A stretch of DNA of 64,000 nt from Litorihabitans aurantiacus (GTDB lineage Bacteria; Actinomycetota; Actinomycetes; Actinomycetales; Beutenbergiaceae). The position numbers were made by a program, and so were the translations under genes. The DNA lies in NCBI RefSeq assembly GCF_030161595.1, contig NZ_BSUM01000001.1, forward strand, positions 434,001-498,000, written 5' to 3'. Positions 9,342 through 18,222 of this stretch are shown here, piece by piece (position 1 is the first letter of the stretch; the number at the start of each line of letters is the position of its first letter). The notes below the pieces were generated by a model. It was not told the DNA's origin, did no database searches, and saw nothing but the letters and a program-made list of their open reading frames with translations.

Positions 9342-11014
9342 ATGTGCCTCGTGACCGCTCGCCCGAGCGCGGTGACCGCTGTGGACGAGCCCGGTCGTTG
9401 GCTCGACAGAAGCGTGTTCCTGCGCAACCTCCCCGGGGTCGCCGCCATCGTCCTGGTCTGGACGGCTGCCGCGATCATCTTCCCCGACCTGACCCGCAGC
9501 CCGGCGTTCCTGCTGGCGTCCGGTCTGGTGCTGCTGTCCCTCACGATCTCCTTCGTCGTCCCCTGGCACCGGGTGCCCGCGTGGCTGGCGCTGCTGCCCC
9601 CGCTGCTGCTCATCGGCTCGGTCGGCTCCCTCGCGTTCGACGGGCTGCGCATCTCCATCGTCGCGCTCGTCCCGATCATCGACCTCGCGCGCCACCACGG
9701 CCGGCGCGGTGCCGTCGCCGGCGTCCTGGCGGCGCTCGGCGCGTCCCAGGCTGAGGCGATCCTCACCTCCTCGGGGATCGACGACGAGGGCGCGATGCGC
9801 ATCGTCGTGATCAGCATCGTGTTCGTCTCCGTCGCGGCCGTCGTCACCGCGCTCGAGGAGCGAGCGGAGGCGCGGCGGCGGCTCCTCGCCCGGCAGGGCC
9901 GGTCCCTCTCCGTCGCGCTCCAGGGCATCGACGTCGACCGCGCACTCCTGCAGGCGGCGATCGGCGCGATCGGCGTGGGCGTGGTCGTGATCGACGGCGC
10001 CGGCCGCGTCGTGCACGCCAACTCGACCATGGCGCGGCTCGGCGCGGTCACGCTGCCGCGCGGGCTCGACGTCGCGACCCTGCCGCGGGTTCAGGGCGAT
10101 GACGCGACGCCGTCGGGCGCCGACCTGCGCGGCTACCTCGAGCGTGCGCTCCGGGACGACCCGGTCCGGGACGAGACGCGGTGGTGGACGCTGCCCGACG
10201 GCAACCGCGTCGCGCTGCGCGCCAACGTCGCGCGCGTGGAGACGCCCCGACCGCGTGGGGCCTTCCGCGTGCTCGTGCTCGAGGACCTGACGACCGAGGT
10301 CTCCGCGGTGCGCGAGCGGGAGGACTTCATGGGGGCCGTCTCGCACGAGCTGCGCACCCCCTCACCTCCGTGCTCGGCTACCTCGAGATGGTGCTGGAGG
10401 ACGAGGACACCCCCGCGCCGTCGCGCGCCCGCCTCGAGATCGCCGAGCGCAACGTGCGCCGGCTCGACGCGCTCGTGGAAGACCTGCTCGCCGACGCCAG
10501 CGCGCGCCACGCCTTCGCCGACCCCGTGATCGAGAGGGTCTCCGTCGGGCGCCTCGTGCGCGACTCCGTCCAGGTGCTGACCCCGCGCGCCGCCCGCGCC
10601 GGCGTCGACATCGAGTCCGCCGTCGAGAGCGGGCTCGTGATCCGCGGGGACGCGCGCGCCGTCGGGCAGGTGATGGACAACCTCGTCTCCAACGCCGTGA
10701 AGTACTCGGACACCGGGGACACCGTGGTCGTGGTGGCCGAGCGCGAGGGCGACGACGTCGTCGTCCGCGTGGCCGACAACGGCATCGGGATCTCGCCCGA
10801 GGACCAGGAGCGGCTCTTCGAGCGCTTCTTCCGCTCCGAGTCCGTGCGCGGCGAGCGCCACGGCACGGGCCTCGGCCTGCACCTCGTCCGCGAGATCGTG
10901 CTCGCGCACGGCGGCACCATCGAGGTCGACAGCGACCTCGGCGAGGGCACCCAGATCACCGTGCGGATGCCCTACGCCGGCGAGCACCCCGCACCCGAGC
11001 CGGAGACGCCGTGA
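9342..11014 (+). pseudogene. Membrane sensor histidine kinase, frameshifted
   Basis: Start taken as ATG 9342; GTG at 9315 or 9351 are alternatives. Five or six hydrophobic segments span residues 25-170, followed by a PAS-like region (about 205-320). The phospho-acceptor His is near residue 335 in GAVSHELRTP. The frame breaks there at CCCCC 10357-10361; one more C gives RTPLTSVLGYLEMVL and a 557-residue protein. The catalytic domain has the N box (QVMDNLVSNAVKYS), G1 (VADNGIGI) and G2 (GTGLGLHLV). Its stop overlaps the next start as GTGA. Likely partner is the divergent response regulator. The break is probably a homopolymer error. Confidence 0.87.
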
Positions 11015-12143
11015 ACCTCGACCTCAACACCCTTCTGATCGTCTGCACGCTGGTCGTCGTCACGTCGTGCGTCCTGTACCTGACGAGCTCCTCGCGTCGC
11101 CGCGGCATGGATGCGGTCGACCGCAGCTGGACGATCACGTTCCTCGCGCTCCTGATGGCCACCCTGGCCTACCTCCTGTCCGGCCTGCGTGAGGTCGCCA
11201 TCCTCACGGTGGCGATCGGTGACGGGTTCTTCGTTCTCGCGATCGGTGCGCTGTGGGCGGGTGCGCGGGCGTTCGCAGGTCACCGGCCGCGGCTCTGCCT
11301 CGCGATCGGCACCGCTGTCGCGGTCGCCGTCGCGGCCGCGATCTTCGGCGCGAGCGGGGAGTGGGCCGGGTCCTACGCCTACCTCGTGGGCATCGGGGGT
11401 GGTCGCTCGCCGCCGCCGTGACGATCCTGCGCGGGCCGCTGCGCGCGCAGCCGGCCATGGTCGCGCTCGGCGGCGTCGCCGGCGTCTTCGGGCTGTTCCA
11501 GGTCACGCGGATCACGGTCGCCGGCGTGGCCGGGTTCGACAGCCCCCTGTTCCTGGAGTGGTTCGGGTCGGAGATCGCCACGATCGTCGGCACCCTCGTC
11601 GCGCTCGTCGGCTCGTTCGCCATGACGGCCGCCCGCGCCCCCGAGGGCGTGCACGAACGCGCGGGTCAGCTGCGGTTCGACCCCTACCACGGGCTGCGCA
11701 CACCCGCGTGGCTCGCCCGGCGTGCCGATCTCGACACCGATCGCGCCGCGGAGTCCGGCCTTCCCAGCTCGGTGGTCCTCGTGCGCGTGCGCGACCTCGA
11801 CGAGATCGCGGCGGGGTTCGGCCGTCCCCTGGCTCTCGAGGCGTTCGAGCGCGTGGCCGAGGAGGTGGTGGCCGGTGTGCCGAGGGACGTGCTCGCCGGC
11901 ACCGTCCCCCACGTGCCCGCCACGATCGTGATCGTCGCCCCGGGCGCCGACGAGACCGCCGTGCTCGAGCTTGTCGGCATGCTGGAGCAGTACCTGCGGG
12001 CGATCTCCGTGCGCGAGGGCGAGGTGGAGCTGCCGGTGCTCTGCGACCTCACGCCCGCGACCGGGTCGACCTCGTGGCGGCGGCTCGTGTCGCAGGCCGC
12101 CGCCGAGGCCGACGCTGCTCAGGCCAGCCGCTCCACCACGTAG
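11011..12143 (+). pseudogene. Membrane protein with degenerate GGDEF-like domain, frameshifted
   Basis: GTG start overlapping the kinase stop. Six or seven transmembrane segments fill the first 210 residues. The frame breaks in GGGGG at 11395-11399 (GIGG then WSLAAAVTIL); adding a G gives 377 residues. The C-terminal 160 residues look like a diguanylate-cyclase fold (FDPYHGLRTPAWLARRADLD, then SVVLVRVRDLDEIAAGFGR), but the G-G-[DE]-E-F signature is missing, so cyclase activity is not expected. The gene end overlaps the convergent serC by 25 nt. It may be a non-catalytic signalling partner of the kinase. The fold assignment is inference. Confidence 0.62.
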
Positions 12144-13261
12144 TCCACGCACGCCGTCAGCGCGCGCACGTCGTCGGGCTCGACGGCGGGGAACAGGCCC
12201 AGGCGCAGCTGGTTGCGGCCGAGCTTGCGGTAGGGGAAGACGTCCAGCACGCCGTTGTCGCGCAGCGCGCGGATGACGGCGGTGTGGTCGATCGCGGGGT
12301 CGAGGTCGATCGTGGCGACGACGGGCGAGCGGTGCTCGGGCACCGCGACGAACGGGCTCGCCCACGGGCGCGCCTGCGCCCACGCGTAGACGTGGTCGGA
12401 GCTCTCGCGGCTGCGGCCCGCGGCCCAGGCGAGCCCGCCGTTGTCGGCGAACCAGTCGAGCTGCTCCGCGAGGAGCGCCAGCGTCGCGATCGCGGGGGTG
12501 TTGAGCGTCTGCTCGAGGCGCGAGTTCGCCACGGCCTGGGACAGGTCGAGAGAGTCCGGGATCCAGCGGTCGCTCGCGGCGATCTCCTCGATCCGTGCGA
12601 GCGCGGCGGGGGAGCAGACCGCGAACCAGAGCCCGCCGTCGGACCCGAACACCTTCTGCGGGGCGAAGTAGTAGACGTCGGCCTGGGTGAGGTCGACGGC
12701 GGCGGCGCCCGCGATCGAGGTCGCGTCGACCAGGGTGAGCTGGTCGCGCGAGGTGCCCTCCGCCGTCGGGCGCTGCACGGGGGACACGACGCCGGTGGAG
12801 GTCTCGTTGTGCGCCCAGGCGTAGACGTCGACCTCGCCGTCGGGCGTGACGAGGGCGCGATCGCCCGGCTCGGCGCGCGTGACGTGGCTGGGGCTGAGGA
12901 AGGGGGCGCGCGTCGTCGCACTCGCGAACTTGGCGCTGAACTCGCCGTGCACGGCGTGGTGCGCGCGCTCGCGCACGAGCGAGAAGGTGGCGGCGTCCCA
13001 GAAGCTCGTGCTGCCGCCGTTGCCGAGGACGACCTCGTGACCCTCGGGTGCGCCGAGCAGCTCGGCGATCCCTCGGCGCACGCGCGCGACGAGGTCCCGC
13101 ACGGGAGGCTGGCGGTGGGACGTGCCGAGCACGGAGGTGCCGAGGGCGGCCAGCACGTCGACCTGCGCGCGGCGGACCTTGGAGGGGCCGGAGCCGAAGC
13201 GGCCGTCCGCGGGGAGCAGCTGGGCGGGGATCGGGACCGCGACGTCGGGCATGGGCGCCAT
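12119..13261 (-). CDS. serC: Phosphoserine aminotransferase
   Basis: 380 residues, aspartate/alanine aminotransferase fold of the actinobacterial SerC type. It makes 3-phosphoserine from 3-phosphohydroxypyruvate and glutamate, using PLP. Seen: IPAQLLPADGRFGSGPSKVR at the N-terminus (substrate loop), the HNETSTGV segment and the PLP lysine context YYFAPQKVFGSDGG. Two in-frame ATGs are possible (13261, 13252); neither has a clear ribosome site. It converges with the GGDEF-like gene, with overlapping 3' ends, and is divergent from ideR. Confidence 0.92.
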   Translation of the reverse strand: MAPMPDVAVPIPAQLLPADGRFGSGPSKVRRAQVDVLAALGTSVLGTSHRQPPVRDLVARVRRGIAELLGAPEGHEVVLGNGGSTSFWDAATFSLVRERAHHAVHGEFSAKFASATTRAPFLSPSHVTRAEPGDRALVTPDGEVDVYAWAHNETSTGVVSPVQRPTAEGTSRDQLTLVDATSIAGAAAVDLTQADVYYFAPQKVFGSDGGLWFAVCSPAALARIEEIAASDRWIPDSLDLSQAVANSRLEQTLNTPAIATLALLAEQLDWFADNGGLAWAAGRSRESSDHVYAWAQARPWASPFVAVPEHRSPVVATIDLDPAIDHTAVIRALRDNGVLDVFPYRKLGRNQLRLGLFPAVEPDDVRALTACVDYVVERLA

Positions 13262-13396
13262 TCTGGCAGGCGGCCTGGCATGGGGCTGCGGCTCCGCCGG
13301 CGGGCAGGGGCGGGTGCCGAGGCCGTAGGCTGGGCGCGACGGTGACGACGGGCTGCGGGGGGCGTTCCCCGCGGCCCCGCATGAAGGGCCAGCCGC

Positions 13397-14086
13397 GTGA
13401 GCGACCTGATCGACACGACCGAGATGTACCTCAAGACGATCTACGAGCTCCTCGAGGAGGGCATCACGCCACTGCGTGCGCGCATCGCCGAGCGGCTCGG
13501 TCACTCCGGCCCGACCGTCTCGCAGACGGTGGCGCGCATGGAGCGCGACGGCCTCGTGGTGGTCACCGACGACCGCCACCTCGAGCTCACGCCGCTCGGC
13601 CACGAGCGTGCGATGCACGTGATGCGCAAGCACCGCCTCGCCGAGCGGCTGCTCGTCGACGTCATCGGCCTGGACTGGGCGCACGTCCACGAGGAGGCGT
13701 GCCGGTGGGAGCACGTCATGAGCGAGCAGGTCGAGGCGCGGCTGCTGCAGCTGCTGGACCACCCCACGCACGACCCCTACGGCAACCCGATCCCCGGCCT
13801 CGACGAGCTGGGCGACCTGGTCACCGAGCCGTTCCTGTCGGGTGTCAGCACGATCGTGCAGGCCGTGACCGCGGGGCGCGGCGAGGTCGAGATCAAGCGC
13901 ATCGGCGAGCCGCTGCAGGTCGACGTCGAGCTGCTGCGCCGGTTCGAGGAGGCGTCGGTGCGACCGGGGGTCACCGTCGGGGTGACCCGCGAGGGGTCGA
14001 CGCTGACGCTCCGGGCGGTGGGCGCCGACGTCGTGCTCGACCTCCCGACGGAGCTCGCGAAGCACGTCTTCGTCGCCGCTTCCTGA
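13397..14086 (+). CDS. ideR: Iron-dependent repressor, DtxR/IdeR family
   Basis: 229 residues from GTG. An N-terminal winged helix (HSGPTVSQTVARMERDGLV) is followed by the dimerisation domain and a C-terminal SH3-like domain. Every DtxR metal ligand sits at its classical number: M10, C102, E105 and H106 for the regulatory site, and H79, E83 and H98 for the ancillary site. This strongly supports Fe(II) sensing over Mn(II) sensing. With iron bound it should repress siderophore and iron-uptake genes, none of which lie in this window. A TAGGCT hexamer about 60 nt upstream may be its promoter. Confidence 0.93.
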   Translation: MSDLIDTTEMYLKTIYELLEEGITPLRARIAERLGHSGPTVSQTVARMERDGLVVVTDDRHLELTPLGHERAMHVMRKHRLAERLLVDVIGLDWAHVHEEACRWEHVMSEQVEARLLQLLDHPTHDPYGNPIPGLDELGDLVTEPFLSGVSTIVQAVTAGRGEVEIKRIGEPLQVDVELLRRFEEASVRPGVTVGVTREGSTLTLRAVGADVVLDLPTELAKHVFVAAS

Positions 14087-14170
14087 CCACCTCTTGACCC
14101 TCACCCGGGCCCCGTTTTTACCCGCGCGAACACCGCGCTGAGGGGTGTGACGGGCGTCACGAAACAGGCC

Positions 14171-14210
14171 GTGACCTGAATGTGACCTGGCCCGATTCGT
14201 GGGCTACTGT
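14171..14210 (+). promoter_or_regulatory. Promoter with GTGACCT direct repeats (MtrA-like site)
   Basis: GTGACCT at 14171-14177 and again at 14182-14188, spaced 11 bp, resembles the direct-repeat sites bound by the actinobacterial regulator MtrA at cell-wall hydrolase genes. The second copy overlaps the expected -35 position for the -10 hexamer TACTGT at 14205-14210. Transcription would start near 14217, exactly where the riboswitch begins. Binding by MtrA is inferred. Confidence 0.5.
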
Positions 14211-14216
14211 CAGTGC

Positions 14217-14413
14217 GTTCCGGTCGCTCGACCGGGGCTCCCAGCGGTACGTCGAGCCCTACCGCCGCGCGGGAAAGTCGGTCCAGGTAGGGACGGGGGA
14301 ACCACGTTTCCACGGGTCACGATCGTGATCCTCGGGGTGTAGCTCCCGCACCGCTCGCGGTGCGAGAGCCGGGCTATCTCCAGCCCGAACCCGACAGCTC
14401 ACCCCGCAGGCGT
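14217..14413 (+). ncRNA. c-di-AMP riboswitch (ydaO/yuaA class)
   Basis: The leader of the NlpC/P60 gene carries the conserved blocks of the ydaO motif in order: AGGGACGGGGGAACCACG near 14288, CGGGGTGTAGC near 14333, a variable hairpin (CCGCACCGCTCGCGGTGCGAG), then CCAGCCCGAACCCGACAGCT followed by CACCCCGCAGGCG up to 14412. In actinobacteria this class sits before NlpC/P60 and Rpf genes and turns expression off when c-di-AMP is high. The 5' boundary is approximate. Confidence 0.9.
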
Positions 14414-14427
14414 TCGGAGGAAGTTCT

Positions 14428-15285
14428 TTGACCCAGGCGACTACGCGCGGCCGCCACGCAGCAGCAACGCGCCCCTCGACCCCGCTCGACGTGATGTCGA
14501 CCAGCATCACCGCATCGTTCCAGGGCAAGGCCGGCCGCTCCGCCGTCGTCGCCGTGGCAACCTCCGGCCTCGTGCTCGGCGCCTCCGCCGCCGCGACCGC
14601 CGAGCCGGCGTCCAACGACGTCATCAAGGCCCCGAGCCTCAAGTCCACCTCGCTGTCCGTCGCCGCCGTCGAGCGCGCCGGGACGCAGACCTCCGTCGTC
14701 GTCGACGCCGGTGCCGAGATCGGTTTCGCCGCGGCGACCGTGTCGGCCGAGGCGCCGCCGCCCCCGCCGCCGCCGGTCGTGCGCACGGTGACGTCGCGCA
14801 CCCGCACGGCGCCCGCCGTCGAGCAGGAGACGCAGCGCGAGACCCGCGCCGCCGACACCGCCGCGACCGACACCGACGGCGCTCCTGCGGCAGACGAGGC
14901 CGAGGCTCCCGTCGAGGAGACCGCGGCTGCTCCTGCGATCGACGGCGGCACCGCGTCCGCCGTCGTGAACGAGGCGTTCAAGTACGTGGGCGTCCCCTAC
15001 GTCTCCGGCGGCGCCAGCCCCTCCGGCTTCGACTGCTCGGGCTTCGTCCAGTACGTCTTCGCGCAGGTCGGCGTCTCGCTGCCCCGCACCTCGGGCGCCC
15101 AGGCTGGTGCCGGCTACCGCGTCTCGGCCTCCGAGGCCCGCGCCGGCGACCTGATCTACTCGCCCGGCCACATCGGCATCTACCTCGGTGACGGCCAGCA
15201 CATCGCGGCGCGCAACGCGTCCACGCCGCTCAAGGCCGGACCGGTCTACATGAAGAACCCGACCTACATCCGCGTGCTGGGCTGA
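14428..15285 (+). CDS. Secreted NlpC/P60 peptidoglycan endopeptidase
   Basis: 285 residues from TTG; the start is fixed by GGAGG at 14416-14420. The first 60 residues hold a basic stretch and a hydrophobic signal/anchor (VVAVATSGLVLGASAAATA). A disordered Pro/Ala/Glu region includes a run of seven prolines. The C-terminal 110 residues are an NlpC/P60 domain: catalytic Cys203 in GFDCSGFVQYVF, His248 in GHIGIYLG and the third polar residue (His) in QHIAARN. It cleaves stem peptides in the wall, probably D-Glu to diamino acid. Expression is set by the c-di-AMP riboswitch and possibly MtrA. A strong terminator follows. Confidence 0.93.
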   Translation: MTQATTRGRHAAATRPSTPLDVMSTSITASFQGKAGRSAVVAVATSGLVLGASAAATAEPASNDVIKAPSLKSTSLSVAAVERAGTQTSVVVDAGAEIGFAAATVSAEAPPPPPPPVVRTVTSRTRTAPAVEQETQRETRAADTAATDTDGAPAADEAEAPVEETAAAPAIDGGTASAVVNEAFKYVGVPYVSGGASPSGFDCSGFVQYVFAQVGVSLPRTSGAQAGAGYRVSASEARAGDLIYSPGHIGIYLGDGQHIAARNASTPLKAGPVYMKNPTYIRVLG

Positions 15286-15306
15286 CACCCGCACCACGCG
15301 ATCTCG

Positions 15307-15340
15307 CGAAGGGCCCGGACCTGCTGGACCGGGCCCTTCG
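15307..15340 (+). terminator. Rho-independent terminator of the NlpC/P60 gene
   Basis: CGAAGGGCCCGG and CCGGGCCCTTCG form a 12-bp perfect stem around a 10-nt loop, 21 nt after the stop codon. Confidence 0.85.
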
Positions 15341-15500
15341 TCGTGCCCGCGTCGCTCACGACCGTTAGGGTCGGCTCAAGAATCGTCGACGATGCGCGAC
15401 GGGGGAGTCGGGGTCGACATCGCGCCGCGCGCGGCGCACGATCGAGGCACGACCGATCCGCGATCGACGGCGACCGCAGACGATCGGAGCCGGGAGGACG

Positions 15501-16499
15501 GTGGACAGCGTGACGGGGACGGCTGAGCGCAGGACGGTGCTGGTCGGGGTCGACGGATCGGCCCCGAGCTCGTGGGCGCTGGAGTGGGCGTTCGCCGCGG
15601 CGCGCCGGCGCGGGTGGACGCTGCGGGTGCTGTGCTCCTATTCGCTGCCGTCGTTCACCGTGGCGTCGCTCGACGGCGGGTACGCCGCGCTCGACGACAG
15701 CGCGGTCCGCCGGTCCGCCCAGGGCGCGCTCGACGGCGCGCTGGCGCAGGTCGAGGGTCGCGGGGTGGCTGTCGAGGGGGTGCTCGAGACCGGCGACGCG
15801 GCCGGTGCGCTGATCGAGGGGAGCGCGACGGCGGGGCTCGCCGTCGTCGGCACGCGCGGCGGGGGCGGGTTCACCGACCGGCTGCTCGGCACGGTGTCGA
15901 CGGCGCTGCCCGCGCACGCGCGCTGCCCGGTGGTGGTGGTGCCGCTGCGGGACGAGCACGGCGGGCGCGGCGGGCGCGGCGGCGACCGGCCGCTGGGCGG
16001 TGAGGAGGAGGGCGACCTCAGCCTCGGTCACCGCTGGACGGCCAGCGCCCCGGTGACGTCGCCGGCGCGGATCGTGGTCGGGGTGGACGGGTCGGCGAGC
16101 GCGCGTGCGGCTCTGACCGCGGCTGTGGAGGAGGCGGCGCGCTGGGGTGCGGAGCTGACCGCGGTGGCCGGGGTGCCCATGGCGCACGGCGCCGGTGTCC
16201 TCGGGTGGCTGCCGGCGGCGATCGACCGCGACCAGGTGCTGGCCGACGTGCGGGCAGGTCTCGAGGTGATGGTGCACGAGGCGGTCGCCGGCAGCGACGT
16301 CCGTGTGAAGCTGCACGTGCTCGACGGTTCGGGCGCCGCGCTGCTCTCGGAGTTCTCGACCGCGGTGGACCTCGTGGTGGTCGGATCGCGCGGCCGCGGC
16401 GGGTTCACGGGGATGCTGCTGGGCTCGACGAGCCAGTCGGTGCTGCACCACGCGTCGTGCCCGGTGCTGGTGGTGCCGGTCCGCCGCCACCCCCGCTGA
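15501..16499 (+). CDS. Tandem universal stress protein (two UspA domains)
   Basis: 332 residues from GTG with GGGAGGA just upstream. Two UspA domains: residues 11-150 and 185-328. Each starts with the V-G-V-D-G-S strand and ends with the nucleotide-binding pattern G-x2-G-x9-G-S/T (GTRGGGGFTDRLLGTVS and GSRGRGGFTGMLLGSTS), so both should bind ATP. A Gly-rich charged linker joins them. Such tandem Usps are common in actinobacteria under hypoxia or stress; the trigger is not visible here. Confidence 0.93.
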   Translation: MDSVTGTAERRTVLVGVDGSAPSSWALEWAFAAARRRGWTLRVLCSYSLPSFTVASLDGGYAALDDSAVRRSAQGALDGALAQVEGRGVAVEGVLETGDAAGALIEGSATAGLAVVGTRGGGGFTDRLLGTVSTALPAHARCPVVVVPLRDEHGGRGGRGGDRPLGGEEEGDLSLGHRWTASAPVTSPARIVVGVDGSASARAALTAAVEEAARWGAELTAVAGVPMAHGAGVLGWLPAAIDRDQVLADVRAGLEVMVHEAVAGSDVRVKLHVLDGSGAALLSEFSTAVDLVVVGSRGRGGFTGMLLGSTSQSVLHHASCPVLVVPVRRHPR

Positions 16500-16507
16500 C
16501 CCCGCCG

Positions 16508-16620
16508 CCTCCGCGAGGGCTCTGTGGGGCGCCGCGAGGTACTTGTGGGGCGTCGCGAGGTACTTGCGGGCACCGGCGAGAGACTTCAGGGCGTCCGCGA
16601 GAGACTTCCCGGGCTCACGC
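16508..16620. repeat. Tandem array, 21-bp period, five units (GCGAG core)
   Basis: GCGAG occurs at 16513, 16534, 16555, 16576 and 16597, exactly 21 bp apart, starting 13 nt after the Usp stop. Between cores the sequence varies (GGTACTTG or AGACTTC after the core, then GGGGCG). It fills the gap between two convergent genes. No gene or terminator stem is seen inside. Confidence 0.75.
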
Positions 16621-16631
16621 CGGGCCCCTCG

Positions 16632-17104
16632 TCAGCGCTCGCCGGCCTCGCCCTCCGCCAGCTTCGCCAGTCGGGCGAGAGCGACGGCGGCGGCGAGGGT
16701 GCACCCGACCGTCGCCGCCGTCCGTGAGAGGGCCCGTGGCCCCCGACCGAACCACACGTCGTAGCCCCAGCTGACCTCGGAACGGCCGCCGTCGCCGTCG
16801 ACGGGCCGCACGATCATCTCGACCGTCCCGCGGAACATCCCGCCGACCTTCCGGTACGTGGCGCGCCGACCGCCGTCGGGCGACTGCGCCAGCCGCTCGA
16901 GGACCATCTCGTCCCGGAGGAGTCCGAGGGAGACCGCCTCGAAGGTGTCACCCACGGCCGGGGGCCGGGCGGCGCCGTCATCGTGGTGAACGGGAAGGCG
17001 CCGGCGTGCCGGGGGAGGTCGGTGAGGACCGCGAACGTGGTGCCGACGGGTGCGGCAACCGTGCGCGTGGCGCGGGCGGGGCGGCCGGTGAGGAACAGGG
17101 GCAT
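16632..17104 (-). pseudogene. SRPBCC (polyketide-cyclase-like) protein, frameshifted
   Basis: From ATG 17104 the reading starts TVAAPVGTTFAVLTDLPRH, the usual opening of a START/SRPBCC fold. One base is missing in the G run at 16960-16964; adding it gives PPGPPAVGDTFEAVSLGLLR and a 157-residue protein. The ending (SEVSWGYDVWFGRG then an Ala-rich helix) also fits the fold, a hydrophobic-ligand cavity without a predictable ligand. An in-frame upstream start at 17140 exists. The broken frame is probably a sequencing error. Function unknown. Confidence 0.7.
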
Positions 17105-17177
17105 CTCGTCACGGTAGCCGCGTGCCCGCGCCGCGCCCATGATCGCGTGCTCTTGCGGGAGTGGCGATCGCGCCGCC

Positions 17178-17576
17178 TCAGGCGATGGAGTCGAGCGCCG
17201 AGGACTCCCCGGCGAGGTCCGACGCGTCGAACGGCTGGGCCGGAAGGGCTTCGATGTGACGCGCGGACTTCTCCTCGAGGAACGCGCACAGCTCGGCGGC
17301 GACCTGCAGCTCCGCGGCGAGCTCGTGGAGCTCGGTGCTGCTCAGGACGGTCTCGTCGGGCTGCGGCTCGATGACCACGCGCCAACGGGGGTCTCCGGGC
17401 GGCGCCGGCTGCATGTAGACGGTCGTGGTGGCGTTGCCGAGAGGGACGACGACGAGTCCCGTGTCGCTCCCGGGCGGACCGTCGTGGATCACGACCCGTG
17501 CGGCCTCACCGACCGGGCGGGTGGGGATGAACTCGGCCAGCCATCGGTCGAGGGTCTGCTTGCTGCGGAACGGCAT
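17178..17576 (-). CDS. Hypothetical protein
   Basis: 132 residues; ATG at 17574-17576 with GGGAGGG 6-7 nt upstream. Opens MPFRSKQTLDRWLAEF, then mixed strands (VVIHDGPPGSDTGLVVVPLG) and a C-terminal amphipathic helix rich in Glu and Leu (LSSTELHELAAELQVAAEL). No signal peptide, membrane segment or motif that I recognise. Single-gene unit between the SRPBCC gene and tRNA-Arg. Codon use looks normal for the window. Confidence 0.75.
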   Translation of the reverse strand: MPFRSKQTLDRWLAEFIPTRPVGEAARVVIHDGPPGSDTGLVVVPLGNATTTVYMQPAPPGDPRWRVVIEPQPDETVLSSTELHELAAELQVAAELCAFLEEKSARHIEALPAQPFDASDLAGESSALDSIA

Positions 17577-17786
17577 CGTTCGCCCTCCCGGGCATCGTGG
17601 AGCGGAGTCACCACCGGACTCTCGCTGATCGTAGGGGGATGTACGTTGGCACGCGACCAGAGCCAGATGTGGCGAGGTCGACGCGCGGTCGTGGGTGATC
17701 GTGGGGGTACCCGGGGACGGCCCGCCCGGATGTCGGGCGGGGCCGCGGGCGGGCCCGCCGTCGTCGCTGGTCAGGGCGGTTCGGGG

Positions 17787-17859
17787 TGCCCCCGACACGA
17801 TTCGAACGTGCGACCTACCGCTTAGGAGGCGGTTGCTCTATCCCCTGAGCTACGAGGGC
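17787..17859 (-). tRNA. tRNA-Arg (anticodon CCT)
   Basis: 73 nt on the minus strand. Acceptor GCCCTCG pairs with CGGGGGC, discriminator A. The anticodon stem ACCGC/GCGGT closes the loop CTCCTAA, giving CCT, which reads AGG. T arm GTTCGAATC is canonical; CCA is not encoded. Confidence 0.95.
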
Positions 17860-17862
17860 GGG

Positions 17863-18222
17863 GTCCGACGGCGCTGCCGCGGCGGCCACCACCCTACCGG
17901 CCGCTGTCTGCCGGAGCTCTCGCGTCCCGCGGGCGCCATCGACTCGGAAGAGAGGATCGTTCGTTGCGCCCGCCCGCCCTCGTCGGCGTGTCCCGCGAGA
18001 CGCGCCGGTCGCGACCGAGGCGATCCTCCCGGGGCGAGCCGGCCGTTGGTCGAGGAAGGCGGGCGACGGCGGGACTCGCCGAGGGTCGCCAATCCTCTCG
18101 GGGAGGGTCCGCAATCCTCTCGGGGACGGTCAGCAGAGCTCTCGCGACAGGGCGGCGGCCGGGATGTGGACCGTCGGACGCGGTCCTGTCCGAGCCCACC
18201 CCGACCGTGTGACGCTGGACGC
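17863..18222. repeat. Gene-free stretch with 22-bp array (CTCTCG core)
   Basis: No coding region is convincing here. CTCTCG occurs at 18095, 18117 and 18139, exactly 22 bp apart, with a degenerate GACTCG at 18073 in the same phase; two units share AATCCTCTCGG. Scattered related hexamers (GAGCTCTCGCG near 17914, CCGCGAGA near 17994) fill the rest. It lies between tRNA-Arg and the aldo/keto reductase. Confidence 0.65.

Noticed and set aside
16508-18222. Genomic island or mobile element around tRNA-Arg
   Set aside because: No integrase, direct repeat of the tRNA end or change in composition; flanking genes look native.
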